30,535 bases of DNA, taken from Porphyromonadaceae bacterium UBA4277 (lineage in GTDB: Bacteria > Bacteroidota > Bacteroidia > Bacteroidales > Muribaculaceae). The notes beneath the pieces are model-generated. The model was given only the letters and a program-made list of their open reading frames with translations, searched no databases and was not told the DNA's origin. Positions within the stretch are counted from its first letter, which is position 1; every line of letters starts with the position of its first letter. Shown piece by piece: positions 7,427 through 15,597 of this stretch. The position numbers and the translations under genes are program-made. The DNA is taken from positions 26,810-57,344 of the forward strand of contig DGVT01000013.1 in the NCBI GenBank assembly GCA_002395965.1, written 5' to 3'.

Positions 7427-7469
7427 ATTTCATTATATATTAAAAAGTTAATAAAAATTGCTAAGCAAG

Positions 7470-7497
7470 AATCTTGGGCTAATCGCCAATCAAGATT
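7470..7497 (-). promoter_or_regulatory. Leader hairpin in duplicated 5' UTR, copy 2
   Basis: Same inverted repeat as in copy 1 (AATCTTG at 7470-7476, CAAGATT at 7491-7497), unchanged between the copies. None of the 8 mismatches between the cassettes falls in the hairpin. Confidence 0.5.
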
Positions 7498-7550
7498 TTT
7501 TTTGATATTCGTTCCAATGCGTTTGAGCGAACTCTTGGTTTTGTTATATG

Positions 7551-7581
7551 CAAAATTATGTGGTATTTAGTAAACGAGTAA
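7551..7581 (-). promoter_or_regulatory. Promoter of the degenerate AAA+ gene
   Basis: TAATTTTG on the minus strand (7551-7558), with TTAC (7578-7581) 19 bases upstream. The -7 box is the same as in copy 1. The -33 element differs (TTAC against TTTC), so relative strengths may differ. Confidence 0.58.
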
Positions 7582-7666
7582 CATCATTTTTGGTTCTTCT
7601 TGGTTCTTTTCACAAAAAAGATACTTTAAGAACTTTATAAATTGTTAGGAATATGGAAAAGTGATG

Positions 7667-7674
7667 TAATTTTG
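7667..7674 (+). promoter_or_regulatory. Promoter (-7 box) of the DNA-binding-like gene
   Basis: TAATTTTG matches TAnnTTTG. Transcription would start near 7681, 15 bases before the ATG at 7696. This rules out the TTG at 7642 as the start codon. The -33 region is weak (TTGT 21 bases upstream). This promoter diverges from that of the AAA-like gene. Confidence 0.6.
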
Positions 7675-7695
7675 CAAAGTTATTTGCTAAGAAAT

Positions 7696-8259
7696 ATGGA
7701 AGTTTCACAACATCAACTCGAGGCTTTACGGAATGCTGTAGAAAACCGTTATGGCCAAACGCTAAACAACCCCCACGACTTCATGTGTTTAGGTGAGCGA
7801 CTACAGAATGAAGGCGCCGGCTCATTATCAGTTAGTACTATTAAACGATTGTGGAAATATGTGCCAGGGTATAAGACTGTTTATGTCTCATCGCTCAATG
7901 TGCTGTCGCGTTATGTGGGATGCCGCGACTGGCAAGAGTTTTGTGAAACTCTAACCGAAGCCGACACAAGCGATTTTTCACTCGGCGAAGTTGTGGCATT
8001 AAGCACTTTAAAAGTAGGTGATGAGGTAGAAGTACGTTGGCGTCCAGGCCGGCGCATTGTGGTTAAGTATCTGGGGCAGGGACGAATGCGAGTAATTGCA
8101 AGCGAGCGCAGCAAATTAGCTGTCGGTGACACTTTTTCGTGTTCAGGAATGGTCAATGGTGAACCTCTTGTGCTGACACAATTAGAGCATGCCAATGCCG
8201 ACCAAGTGCTGACTTACGTCTGTGGCAAGCTTGGCGGTATCACCGCACGCAAACTGTAA
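7696..8259 (+). CDS. Bacteroidetes helix-turn-helix-like protein with C-terminal beta-barrel-like domain
   Basis: A 187-residue soluble protein. Residues 1-85 are the helical module that opens many Bacteroidetes proteins: LEALRNAVENRYGQTLNNP, FMCLGERLQ, SVSTIKRLWKYV, VSSLNVLSRYVGCRDWQEF. It looks like a compact DNA- or partner-binding fold, with STIKRLWKY as the recognition-like helix. Residues ~105-187 are strand-rich (LKVGDEVEVRWRPGRRIVVKY, KLAVGDTFSCSGMVNGEPLVL) and suggest a small barrel. An open frame begins earlier at a TTG (7642), but the -7 box at 7667-7674 lies inside that extension, so the ATG at 7696 is preferred. It converges on the kinase gene, with stops 21 bases apart. A regulatory link is possible but not shown. 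Confidence 0.8.
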   Translation: MEVSQHQLEALRNAVENRYGQTLNNPHDFMCLGERLQNEGAGSLSVSTIKRLWKYVPGYKTVYVSSLNVLSRYVGCRDWQEFCETLTEADTSDFSLGEVVALSTLKVGDEVEVRWRPGRRIVVKYLGQGRMRVIASERSKLAVGDTFSCSGMVNGEPLVLTQLEHANADQVLTYVCGKLGGITARKL

Positions 8260-8280
8260 GCTGAATCGATTGTTGGGGCT

Positions 8281-9783
8281 TTAACGATCACGCACAGGGC
8301 GCACGCTGAAGCCATTATTAGCGATTGTTGATATTATCTGCAAACCTTCAGGTTGAATGCGTAGCGCTACGCCACATTCGTTCTCAACACCTTCAGGAAC
8401 AGTCATCCAATAGAACCCCATTGTTCCTATCTCATAGTATTCACCCCCATAGCGAAATCCTGCCATTGGCAGAAAAATGCGATTGCCATTAGGGCCAATA
8501 ACAAGGTAACCGGCAGGTCCACACACAGGCTTCACCAGTGTCCACTGGCACTCTGCTATGAGTTCATCAAATTCTGTCTTGCGTGGTGTTCGCCATCGTT
8601 CGCCCCAATGTTCATGGGCTATATCGTATTCAGTTCCACTATAGTCACCATGATAACTGGTCCAGTACATATTGATGTTATCAGGATTGTCAGAAGTGAT
8701 TACTCCCGAAGGTTCACCATATCCATAATAGCCGCCAGGCATAGAGAGATTGGAGCGGTCGCATCCCACATTGAACGGAGCCCACAATACGCTAAGTCCC
8801 AAATCAACGGCTTCATGTTCATCTATTTTATCAGGTATTTCCGTCATAGTCTTTGGCACACTATAACGTATGCTGTCTCCTTTTACCAGAGTGATGTATC
8901 GGGATGTATCGGCTGCCCAGTGATTTGCGGTATCTCGCGTCAAATAGTCGGGCAATTTTGGTGAAAGAAAATTCGAAGTACCAAACAAACGATAACCTAA
9001 AGGACTACTCCCTAACCGATAAGCTCCTACGATGCATAGCCCCACTATTGCCAACAAAGAAATCCATCGCACAAGTTTACTTCGCTTTCTGCTCTCAGCT
9101 ATAAGTGTCTTGCGTAGTTCCAACGCATTTGGTGGACGTCGGTTTGGATCGCGTTCTAACAGACTGCGCATTACTCCTCGGTAGGGGCACGGCAGTTTCA
9201 TGTCCTGCATGATGCCGCCAACGGCATAGAGGTCGGCGCGACCATCAACCACCACGGTTTCATCGCTCTGTTCGGGTGCCATGTATTGCTTAGTGCCGGC
9301 AGGAGCACGAAATATGGCTTGATTGCCAGCTAAAGCCAATCCAAAATCAATTAGCACTACTTGATGTGAGGGTGTAATCATGATGTTGCTGGGTTTGATG
9401 TCGCGATGCACAACATTCATGCTATGGCAGTACGACAACACGTCGCATAACTGCAGCAATACATTTACTTTCTCAGAAGTGCTATGGTTGGAAGTAAGCC
9501 ATTGCTTTAGGGTAACTCCTTCAACCCATTCCTGGACTATAAATGTGCCACTTATTTCCGGCACTTGCTCAAGCGAGACGAAGGCCACTACTCCCTGATG
9601 CCGAAGCATCATGCCCAGTTGAAATTCTTTGCGAAGCAATTCAAGCATCACAGCATCATTGGCATACTCTTTCTTCAGCCCTTTTAGCATCCACCATTGG
9701 CCATCACGCTTTGCCCGCAGCAATAGGTTGTAGCGACTCTGGCAGTCAACAGGAATAAATGTGTCGAATTTGTGCTGTGCCAT
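8281..9783 (-). CDS. Transmembrane Ser/Thr protein kinase with FISUMP-type sensor domain
   Basis: A 500-residue Hanks-type kinase. Residues ~10-225 form the kinase domain: Lys34 in WWMLKGL, Glu53 in RKEF, HRDIKPSN at 126-133, IDFG at 145-148, APEQ at 169-172 and DLYAVGG. All catalytic residues are present, although no clear GxGxxG loop is seen. A single membrane helix follows at about 238-257 (KLVRWISLLAIVGLCIVGAY). Residues ~323-500 are a FISUMP-like domain, beginning EAVDLGLSVLWAPFNVG and continuing WRTPRKTEFDELI, LPMAGFR, GFYWM and ending FSVRPVRDR. The topology implied is a cytoplasmic kinase and a periplasmic C-terminal domain. It begins 6 bases after the stop of a gene of the same architecture that encodes a dead kinase. 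The ligand and the substrates cannot be read from the sequence. Confidence 0.93.
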   Translation of the reverse strand: MAQHKFDTFIPVDCQSRYNLLLRAKRDGQWWMLKGLKKEYANDAVMLELLRKEFQLGMMLRHQGVVAFVSLEQVPEISGTFIVQEWVEGVTLKQWLTSNHSTSEKVNVLLQLCDVLSYCHSMNVVHRDIKPSNIMITPSHQVVLIDFGLALAGNQAIFRAPAGTKQYMAPEQSDETVVVDGRADLYAVGGIMQDMKLPCPYRGVMRSLLERDPNRRPPNALELRKTLIAESRKRSKLVRWISLLAIVGLCIVGAYRLGSSPLGYRLFGTSNFLSPKLPDYLTRDTANHWAADTSRYITLVKGDSIRYSVPKTMTEIPDKIDEHEAVDLGLSVLWAPFNVGCDRSNLSMPGGYYGYGEPSGVITSDNPDNINMYWTSYHGDYSGTEYDIAHEHWGERWRTPRKTEFDELIAECQWTLVKPVCGPAGYLVIGPNGNRIFLPMAGFRYGGEYYEIGTMGFYWMTVPEGVENECGVALRIQPEGLQIISTIANNGFSVRPVRDR

Positions 9784-9789
9784 GCTACA

Positions 9790-11238
9790 CTATTTACGGT
9801 CAAGGACAGGACGGATAGACAAGGAATATTCCAGCGAAACGGTGTCGTTGGGATTTAAAAGAGTGGTATCAAGACTCATGGCATAAGCCTGCCGGTCAAG
9901 CCCATCTACAGGAGTACTGCTCCAGTAGTGTCCCACGGCGCCTATCTGGTGTTCACGGTATTTGAGACGATAACCGGCTAGTGGAAGATAGATACTTGCT
10001 CCATTAACTCCTTTCACTTTATAACCCAGCGGAACCCCCCGATATCTAACCAATGACCATACACATTTGCCGCGTAGCTCTACAAACTCATCATGTGATG
10101 GCATGCGCCAGCCGCCTCCCCACTGTTGACGAGCCGGGTCGTGTCGTGTTCCAGCTATATCAGTCATTGGTTGATTCTGAGGCCAGTATTCGTCCAACTG
10201 ATGAAATGGCCCTGTTTTAGTTGTGTCGCACCACAAGTGATAGGCGCCCACATGATTGACATCGGCATCAGTACATCCCACATTGAACGGTGCCCACAAC
10301 ACGCTGAGTCCCAAATCTACGGCCTCGCTCTCGGCAATCTCAGTTCTTTGTGCGCCACGCCAATCGTAATAATAGATATTTGCACCTGTTAATGTTGAAT
10401 AAAAGTGCTGCAAACCATCGGCTTGGGATAGGCGTACTGTGTCGCTGAAGTACAATCCTGTCAGTTGTAGCGAGTCGGATGGCAATGGCGATTCAACAAA
10501 TGTTGTCCGATAGCCAGCCCAGAAAGAAACAAGCAGAGTCACGGCAACCACAGTAACGACAACGGGTATTATCCATCGTCTCCCAGGTCTGGTCTTGTGC
10601 TCAATGGCTTTTTGCAGAGCGTCGGCAGTACGTATGGCGCCATTGCGACAATCGGATGCAACTCGTTTGAGTTTTGGTAATTGCAAAATGTCGATGATCG
10701 TAGCCATTGAGAGCAAATCGGCTTGAAAATCATCGCAACAATCGAAATTTACCAATCTGGCCTGTGCACTCTGATGAGTAACAAGAACAGAGTCGGCCGA
10801 CAAATGGCCATGGGCTATTCCCTTGCTATGGCAATAATGTAATGCGTCAACTATTTGAGAAAGAACCTCGTAACGATTCTTTTCACTTGGATTACTCTGC
10901 ATGAACAGGTTAAGCGTTTGGCCATCGACATGCTCTTCGACAACGCATTCATCATCAAGCCACGGCACATCTACCATAGCCACAACGCGAGTTATGTGAG
11001 GGTGATGAAGTGTTAGCAATCTTGCGTATTCCAATCGTAACTGCTCTTGGGCCTTAATGTGATTGGCGCAAGTTGGTGCAATAGCGGTCAGTGTCCACCA
11101 TTGGCCATAACGGCGGGCCATGTATTGGACACGGTCAGGATGCGAACAAGGCAATTCGGAAACGTCGGTAAACGCCGAACTGATATTTGCATCTTCTTCG
11201 TCATAAAAGCCACTGCCACTGTAATAATATGTCTCCAT
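9790..11238 (-). CDS. Transmembrane pseudokinase with FISUMP-type domain
   Basis: A 482-residue protein with the same plan as its downstream neighbour, but the kinase domain is dead. The ATP-anchoring lysine is Thr51 (WWTLTAI against WWMLKGL). The HRD motif is HGH at 143-145, the DFG is NFD at 164-166, and the activation segment with APE is absent. The C-lobe is shortened to end near 215. A membrane helix lies at ~222-243 (WIIPVVVTVVAVTLLVSFWA). The C-terminal domain repeats the neighbour's EAVDLGLSVLWAPFNVG exactly and ends LSIRPVLDRK. It is first in a two-gene operon and has its own promoter. Since its partner is an intact kinase, an allosteric regulator or co-receptor role is plausible. 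That is inference from architecture. Confidence 0.9.
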   Translation of the reverse strand: METYYYSGSGFYDEEDANISSAFTDVSELPCSHPDRVQYMARRYGQWWTLTAIAPTCANHIKAQEQLRLEYARLLTLHHPHITRVVAMVDVPWLDDECVVEEHVDGQTLNLFMQSNPSEKNRYEVLSQIVDALHYCHSKGIAHGHLSADSVLVTHQSAQARLVNFDCCDDFQADLLSMATIIDILQLPKLKRVASDCRNGAIRTADALQKAIEHKTRPGRRWIIPVVVTVVAVTLLVSFWAGYRTTFVESPLPSDSLQLTGLYFSDTVRLSQADGLQHFYSTLTGANIYYYDWRGAQRTEIAESEAVDLGLSVLWAPFNVGCTDADVNHVGAYHLWCDTTKTGPFHQLDEYWPQNQPMTDIAGTRHDPARQQWGGGWRMPSHDEFVELRGKCVWSLVRYRGVPLGYKVKGVNGASIYLPLAGYRLKYREHQIGAVGHYWSSTPVDGLDRQAYAMSLDTTLLNPNDTVSLEYSLSIRPVLDRK

Positions 11239-11260
11239 TAATTACTAAATTGTATAAATG

Positions 11261-11291
11261 CAAAGTTAATATTTTTTAGTTTCATGTACAA
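11261..11291 (-). promoter_or_regulatory. Promoter of the pseudokinase-kinase operon
   Basis: TAACTTTG on the minus strand (11261-11268), with TTGT (11288-11291) 19 bases upstream. The start point would be near 11254, giving a leader of about 16 bases. Confidence 0.6.
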
Positions 11292-11504
11292 CTATATGGA
11301 TTACAATTAATTTCAAACGCCGCGTTTTAGTCATCTTCACGGCTGATCATGCAGTGTGGGGATATTCTTCATGCTTTGTATGCGAGCTTTGTTTGTATGG
11401 CATGAGGGGAGAATAGGCTATGGCGCAGATGCATATATTTTTGATTAATAACTCGAAAAAGTTTTTTTAACCTATGCCATATATTAAGATTAGGGAAAAA
11501 GCAG

Positions 11505-11512
11505 TAATTTCG
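11505..11512 (+). promoter_or_regulatory. Possible -7 box of the DUF2851 gene
   Basis: TAATTTCG is one base off TAnnTTTG. No clear -33 element is visible 19-21 bases upstream. If used, transcription would begin near 11519, after the first in-frame ATG (11514). This favours the ATG at 11541. Confidence 0.35.
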
Positions 11513-11540
11513 CATGATTTATGCATGGCTAAAAGCGTTA

Positions 11541-12833
11541 ATGGAGCGACTGATGCAATATGTGTGGCAGCACAGGCTGTGGTGCAGCGAGGACATGGTG
11601 ACCAACGACGGCCGCCGTGTGCGTGTGCTGGATCCCGGCTTGCTCAATACCGATGCAGGTCCTGACTTTTTCAACGCCAAGGTGGAGATTGACGGACACA
11701 TCTGGGTGGGCAACATTGAGATACATGTTCGTGCCAGCGACTGGCACCGCCACGGTCACGACCACGATAAGGCCTACGACAACGTGATTTTGCACGTCGT
11801 TGACAAGGACGATGCTCCTGTGTATCGCACCAGCGGTGAGCTCATTCCGCAGGTGGTGCTGCAGGTGTCGCCCCGGTTTGGCGAGAGCTACTCTCAGCTT
11901 GTCAATGCCAAGGTGCAGCTGCCATGTGCTTCGCAGCTTGCCGCAGTGCCGCGCCTCACCATCACCGAGTGGATTGAGGCCTTGGCCTTTGAACGGCTGC
12001 ATGCCAAGGTGGACCGCCTGCGTGAGCTGTATGACCTGTATAGCGGCAGCTGGGAGGATGTGTGCTATGTGACCCTGGCCCGCACACTGGGCTTCGGGAT
12101 TAACAGCGACGCCCTTGAGCGCCTTGCACGCCGCACGCCGTTGCGACTGCTGCACAAGCACAGCGACTCGCTGCTGCAAGTCGAGGCACTGCTCATAGGC
12201 CAAGCCGGGCTGCTGCAAGGTGAAGTGGCAAAAGCAGCTGCAGGCGATGCATATGTGGCGCAGTTGCAGCGTGAATATGCCTTTCTGGCCAACAAGTTCT
12301 CGTTGCAACCCATGGAGGGCGAGGCGTGGAAGTTGTTCCGTATCAGGCCGCAGAATTTCCCCTACAGGCGCATAGCATTGCTTGCGCACTATGTGCTGGG
12401 CGGCTTCAACCTGATGCAGCACATTATCGAGACTGAGACCACGCAGCAGCTCAGGGAACTGTTTCAGGTGGAGTTAACGGGCTACTGGGCCAGCCACTAC
12501 ACGCTTGGAAAACCGGCACCGGCGGCCACAAGGGCACTCTCGGCATCGAGCATCGATGTGGTGCTTATCAACATGGTGGCCACGCTGTTTTATGCTCGCG
12601 GCGAGATGACCGATGACTACAGGCTCTGTGAGCGTGCCATCGCTCTGCTCGAGAGCCTGAAGCCTGAGCAGAATGCCCTTGTGGCAACCTTTGAGCTTGC
12701 CGGCCTAAAGGCCGATGATGCCCTCACATCGCAGGCATTGATACAGCTGCGACGCAACTACTGCGACACGCGCAAGTGCCTGTTCTGCAAAATAGGGCAC
12801 TGGCTCCTGAGCCGCGCCGCTAAACGAGGGTAG
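11541..12833 (+). CDS. DUF2851 family protein
   Basis: A cytoplasmic protein of 430 residues in a family of unknown function that is common in Bacteroidetes. The N-terminus MERLMQYVWQHRLW, followed by LDPGLLNTDAGPDFFNAKVEI, WVGNIEIHVRASDWHRHGHD and YDNVILHVV, is characteristic. This part, with paired acidic residues and His-rich HGHDHD, resembles a nuclease-like core, though no activity is established. The C-terminus carries a cysteine cluster (CDTRKCLFCKIGHWL). The frame is open from an ATG at 11514, but family members normally begin at the MERL position and the likely -7 box lies at 11505-11512, so 11541 was chosen. The gene is monocistronic; a hairpin follows the stop. Confidence 0.88.
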   Translation: MERLMQYVWQHRLWCSEDMVTNDGRRVRVLDPGLLNTDAGPDFFNAKVEIDGHIWVGNIEIHVRASDWHRHGHDHDKAYDNVILHVVDKDDAPVYRTSGELIPQVVLQVSPRFGESYSQLVNAKVQLPCASQLAAVPRLTITEWIEALAFERLHAKVDRLRELYDLYSGSWEDVCYVTLARTLGFGINSDALERLARRTPLRLLHKHSDSLLQVEALLIGQAGLLQGEVAKAAAGDAYVAQLQREYAFLANKFSLQPMEGEAWKLFRIRPQNFPYRRIALLAHYVLGGFNLMQHIIETETTQQLRELFQVELTGYWASHYTLGKPAPAATRALSASSIDVVLINMVATLFYARGEMTDDYRLCERAIALLESLKPEQNALVATFELAGLKADDALTSQALIQLRRNYCDTRKCLFCKIGHWLLSRAAKRG

Positions 12834-13201
12834 AAATTATTAGCAATCTTGAATTTATTGCAAATAATAAAAAGACCAAAGGGATGACTAAAGTTGCGAG
12901 ATGTGGTAAATTTGTTGTAGGTTTGTAGAAATTAAATCAGCGACAATGAAACATCCGACGAAAATCGTAGGAACTTTCAAGCCTGAACTTTCATGCCCAA
13001 TTCATTCACGAGATTTGCAGAGAATTTCTTGCAGACACCAAGAATTTTAACGAAATTTGCGTTCTTGTTGTGCAAGCGTTGATTGATTTTAGTGATTTAA
13101 CGACTGCTAAATTGCTAAAAATCAGCGGTGTGTACAGCTCTTTTGAGCGTCTTTTTATTAACTTTTTAATTCAGCCAAAGGGTTTAAAAACAAAATAGAC
13201 A
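12834..13201. other. 368-bp gene-free region with a hairpin
   Basis: Directly after the DUF2851 stop, TTATTAGCAAT (12837-12847) and ATTGCAAATAA (12857-12867) form an 11-bp stem with one mismatch and a 9-base loop. No T-tract follows on the plus strand, so it may be a 3'-end stabiliser more than a terminator. A TAAATTTG box occurs near 12907 and could start a ~280-base leader before the gene at 13202. A 34-codon open frame from the ATG near 12945 shows no sign of being a gene. I saw no RNA gene here. Confidence 0.4.
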
Positions 13202-14155
13202 ATGAAAATGAGGAAACTTTTATTAGGTGTGGCACTGCTGTTAGCAATGACCGGTGCCCATGCCGAGACAGTTGAAGCAATCAATTATGGAAACTTTGAG
13301 CACTGGGTGACTCGCAACATCAAGGAGTCGGGAATCATAGGCGGCAAGACTAAGACCATATATGAGATCGGTCCCACGCAGACGATTAATGGCGCCAAAG
13401 CCTACACTAACCATGGTGGCTCGCCCTGGGGCACAAGCAACGTCTATGCCAAGGTCATGGGAGTGGTAAAGGCCAGTGGAAGCGTAGTGCCCGACACCCA
13501 TGGCGGCGGCAAGTGTGCAAAGCTTTCTACCGTGTTTGAGCATGTGAAGGCAATGGGTATCATCAACATGGACGTGGTGGCTGCCGGCACAATCTTCTTG
13601 GGCTCGATGCAAGAGCCTGTGTCAAGCACTAAGAACCCCTATAGCAAGATGAACATGGGCATACCATTCAAGAAACGCCCCAAATATCTGCAATTTGACT
13701 ATAAGGTTCATGTTCCTGCCGGCGACCGCACCTATTCCAGCGGCTTCGGCAAGAAGAAGACCATCCCCGGCCAGGACTACAGCGAGGTGTTCATTCTGCT
13801 GCAGCGCCGCTGGGAAGACTCCAAGGGTAACATCCACGCCGCCCGTGTGGGCACCGGCCGTGTGCGCTTCGGGCGTTCGGTGGCCAGCTGGACAAAGCAT
13901 CGCATTCCCATCTGGTATGGTAACATCACAGGGCACAGCGGCTACAAGAGCTATATGGGCCTGATTAATGGTGATAAGGCCTATTATGCCCGTAACAGCA
14001 AGGGAAAGATGGTGCCCATACGCGAAGAGCAGTGGGACGATGCCGGAGCCACTCCCACCCACATGGTGGTGATGGCCTCGAGTGCATGCGGCACGGCCTA
14101 TGTGGGAACCATAGGCATGACGCTGTGGGTCGATAACTTTGCTCTGGTGTATTAA
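13202..14155 (+). CDS. Secreted PCMD-like protein (putative glycan-binding)
   Basis: A 317-residue exported protein. The signal peptide is MKMRKLLLGVALLLAMTGAHA, cut before ETVEA. The mature part follows the pattern of the Bacteroidetes PCMD (putative carbohydrate metabolism) domain. It has NFEHWVTRN near the start, GGSPWGTSNVYAKV, GGGKCAKLST, MGIPFKKRPKYLQFDYKVH, DYSEVFILLQRRW and the closing THMVVMASSACGTAYVGTIG-MTLWVDNFALVY. The domain is expected to be a beta-sandwich similar to carbohydrate-binding modules. No catalytic motif is apparent. It is followed 26 bases later by the DUF2130 gene, but no functional link is evident. The family match is moderate because no search was possible. Confidence 0.72.
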   Translation: MKMRKLLLGVALLLAMTGAHAETVEAINYGNFEHWVTRNIKESGIIGGKTKTIYEIGPTQTINGAKAYTNHGGSPWGTSNVYAKVMGVVKASGSVVPDTHGGGKCAKLSTVFEHVKAMGIINMDVVAAGTIFLGSMQEPVSSTKNPYSKMNMGIPFKKRPKYLQFDYKVHVPAGDRTYSSGFGKKKTIPGQDYSEVFILLQRRWEDSKGNIHAARVGTGRVRFGRSVASWTKHRIPIWYGNITGHSGYKSYMGLINGDKAYYARNSKGKMVPIREEQWDDAGATPTHMVVMASSACGTAYVGTIGMTLWVDNFALVY

Positions 14156-14181
14156 TTTGTTCAAAGTAAAAATCTATTATC

Positions 14182-15540
14182 ATGAAAGAGCTGAAGTGCC
14201 CTAATTGTGGTAGCGTGTTCACCGTGAGTGAAGATGACTATGCCGCCATTGCCGGCCAGGTGAAGAATGCCGAGTTTGACGAGGAGGTAAAACGCCGTAT
14301 GGCCGAACTCCGCGAGAAGTTTGCCGCACTCGAGGCTGCCAGCGAGGCCAAGACTCGCGAAACAGTGCAGAAGCGGCTTGCCGAAAAAGACGTGGAGCTG
14401 AGCCAGAAAGATGCCCAGATAGCCCGCCTTGCCGAGCAGGTGAAAAGCATAGCCAGTGCCACGCAGCTCGAACTCAATGGCAAGCTGAGCCAGAAAGATG
14501 TGGAGATAGCCCAGCTCAAGGCTCAGCTTTTGCGCCACGACCAGCAGGTGCAAGTGGCGGTGCTCAGCGAGCGGGACAAGGCTAAAGACATCCTTCAGGC
14601 CAAGGACTCGGAGATTGCCCTGCTCAAGACTAATGCAGCCAACGAGAAAAATGCGGCTCTGATGCGTGAGCAGAACATGCGCGATAATTATGAGCGCGAG
14701 CTCCACCGTAAGGACGAGATGATCGACTACTATAAGGACATGAAGGCCCGCTTATCGACCAAGATGGTGGGTGAGTCGCTCGAGGTGCACTGCAGCACAC
14801 AGTTCAATAGCATGATGCGCCCGGTGTTCCCCAATGCCTATTTCGAGAAAGACAACGATGCCTCGGGCGGCAGTAAGGGCGACTTCATCTTTCGCGACTA
14901 TGAAGAGGGCTTTGAATACATTTCAATCATGTTTGAAATGAAAAATGAGATGGACACCACGGCCACCAAGCATAAGAACGAGGACTTCCTGAAAAAACTC
15001 GACGAAGACCGCAAGGCAAAGAAGTGCGAGTATGCCGTGCTCGTGTCGCTGCTGGAGCCTGATAGCGAGCTGTATAATGCCGGCATCGTTGACGTGTCGC
15101 ACCGTTACCCCAAGATGTATGTCATCAGGCCGCAGTTTTTCATCCCCATGATCACACTGCTGGTGCAGACGTCAAAGAAAAGCATCGAGTTGCAGATGCA
15201 GCTTGAGCTGGCACGGCAGCAGTCGGTGGATGTGTCGCACTTTGAGGAAAACCTCAATGATTTCAAGGATAAGTTCTCGCGAAACTACAGGCTGGCCAGC
15301 GAGCGCTTCACTAAGGCCATCGAAGAAATCGACAAGACTATCGAGCACTTGCAGAAGGTGAAAAATGCCTTGGTGGGCTCGGAGAATAACCTGCGCCTGG
15401 CCAATAAAAAGGCCGAAGACTTGACAATCAAGAGCCTCACGCGAGGCAACAAGACGATGCAGGAGAAGTTTGCGGCCGTAAAGACGTTGCCTGCAACCAC
15501 TGCCCATGATGTAGATGTTGAAGATAGTCCAAGTGACTGA
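14182..15540 (+). CDS. DUF2130 domain protein with N-terminal zinc-ribbon-like motif and coiled coil
   Basis: A 452-residue cytoplasmic protein. The N-terminus MKELKCPNCGSVF carries a CxxC pair. A long coiled coil runs from about 25 to 195. It contains two near-repeats, LSQKDAQIARLAEQV and LSQKDVEIAQLKAQL, in a heptad-like pattern. The C-terminal half is the DUF2130 core: LEVHCSTQFNSMMRPVFPNAYFEKDN, GSKGDFIFRDYEEGFEYISIMFEMKNEMDTTATKHKNEDF and LDEDRKAKKCEYAVLVSLLE. The spacing of GDFIFR and FEMKNE resembles a PD-(D/E)XK nuclease site, with Asp on one strand and ExK on the next. Nuclease activity is inferred from that pattern. A second coiled coil follows near 365-400 before an acidic tail. 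Confidence 0.9.
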   Translation: MKELKCPNCGSVFTVSEDDYAAIAGQVKNAEFDEEVKRRMAELREKFAALEAASEAKTRETVQKRLAEKDVELSQKDAQIARLAEQVKSIASATQLELNGKLSQKDVEIAQLKAQLLRHDQQVQVAVLSERDKAKDILQAKDSEIALLKTNAANEKNAALMREQNMRDNYERELHRKDEMIDYYKDMKARLSTKMVGESLEVHCSTQFNSMMRPVFPNAYFEKDNDASGGSKGDFIFRDYEEGFEYISIMFEMKNEMDTTATKHKNEDFLKKLDEDRKAKKCEYAVLVSLLEPDSELYNAGIVDVSHRYPKMYVIRPQFFIPMITLLVQTSKKSIELQMQLELARQQSVDVSHFEENLNDFKDKFSRNYRLASERFTKAIEEIDKTIEHLQKVKNALVGSENNLRLANKKAEDLTIKSLTRGNKTMQEKFAAVKTLPATTAHDVDVEDSPSD

Positions 15541-15597
15541 GTTTTTTTTAGAACATTAGGCACTTGATGAGAACGTATAACCGATTGATAACGAATT

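Larger units (their letters stand above)
7433..7597. repeat. 165-bp direct repeat, copy 2 (promoter-leader cassette)
   Basis: Second copy of the sequence at 6428-6592, in the same orientation, starting 7 bases above the start codon at 7426. Identity stops near both the start codons and the -33 region. The duplicated unit is therefore the regulatory region alone, not the coding sequences. Confidence 0.9.

Noticed and set aside
11538..12422. 294-codon open frame antisense to the DUF2851 gene
   Set aside because: Shadow of a GC-rich gene whose own frame has clear family motifs.
12945..13049. 34-codon open frame in the gap before the PCMD-like gene
   Set aside because: No hydrophobic or domain pattern and no promoter at a suitable distance. 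Length is as expected by chance.
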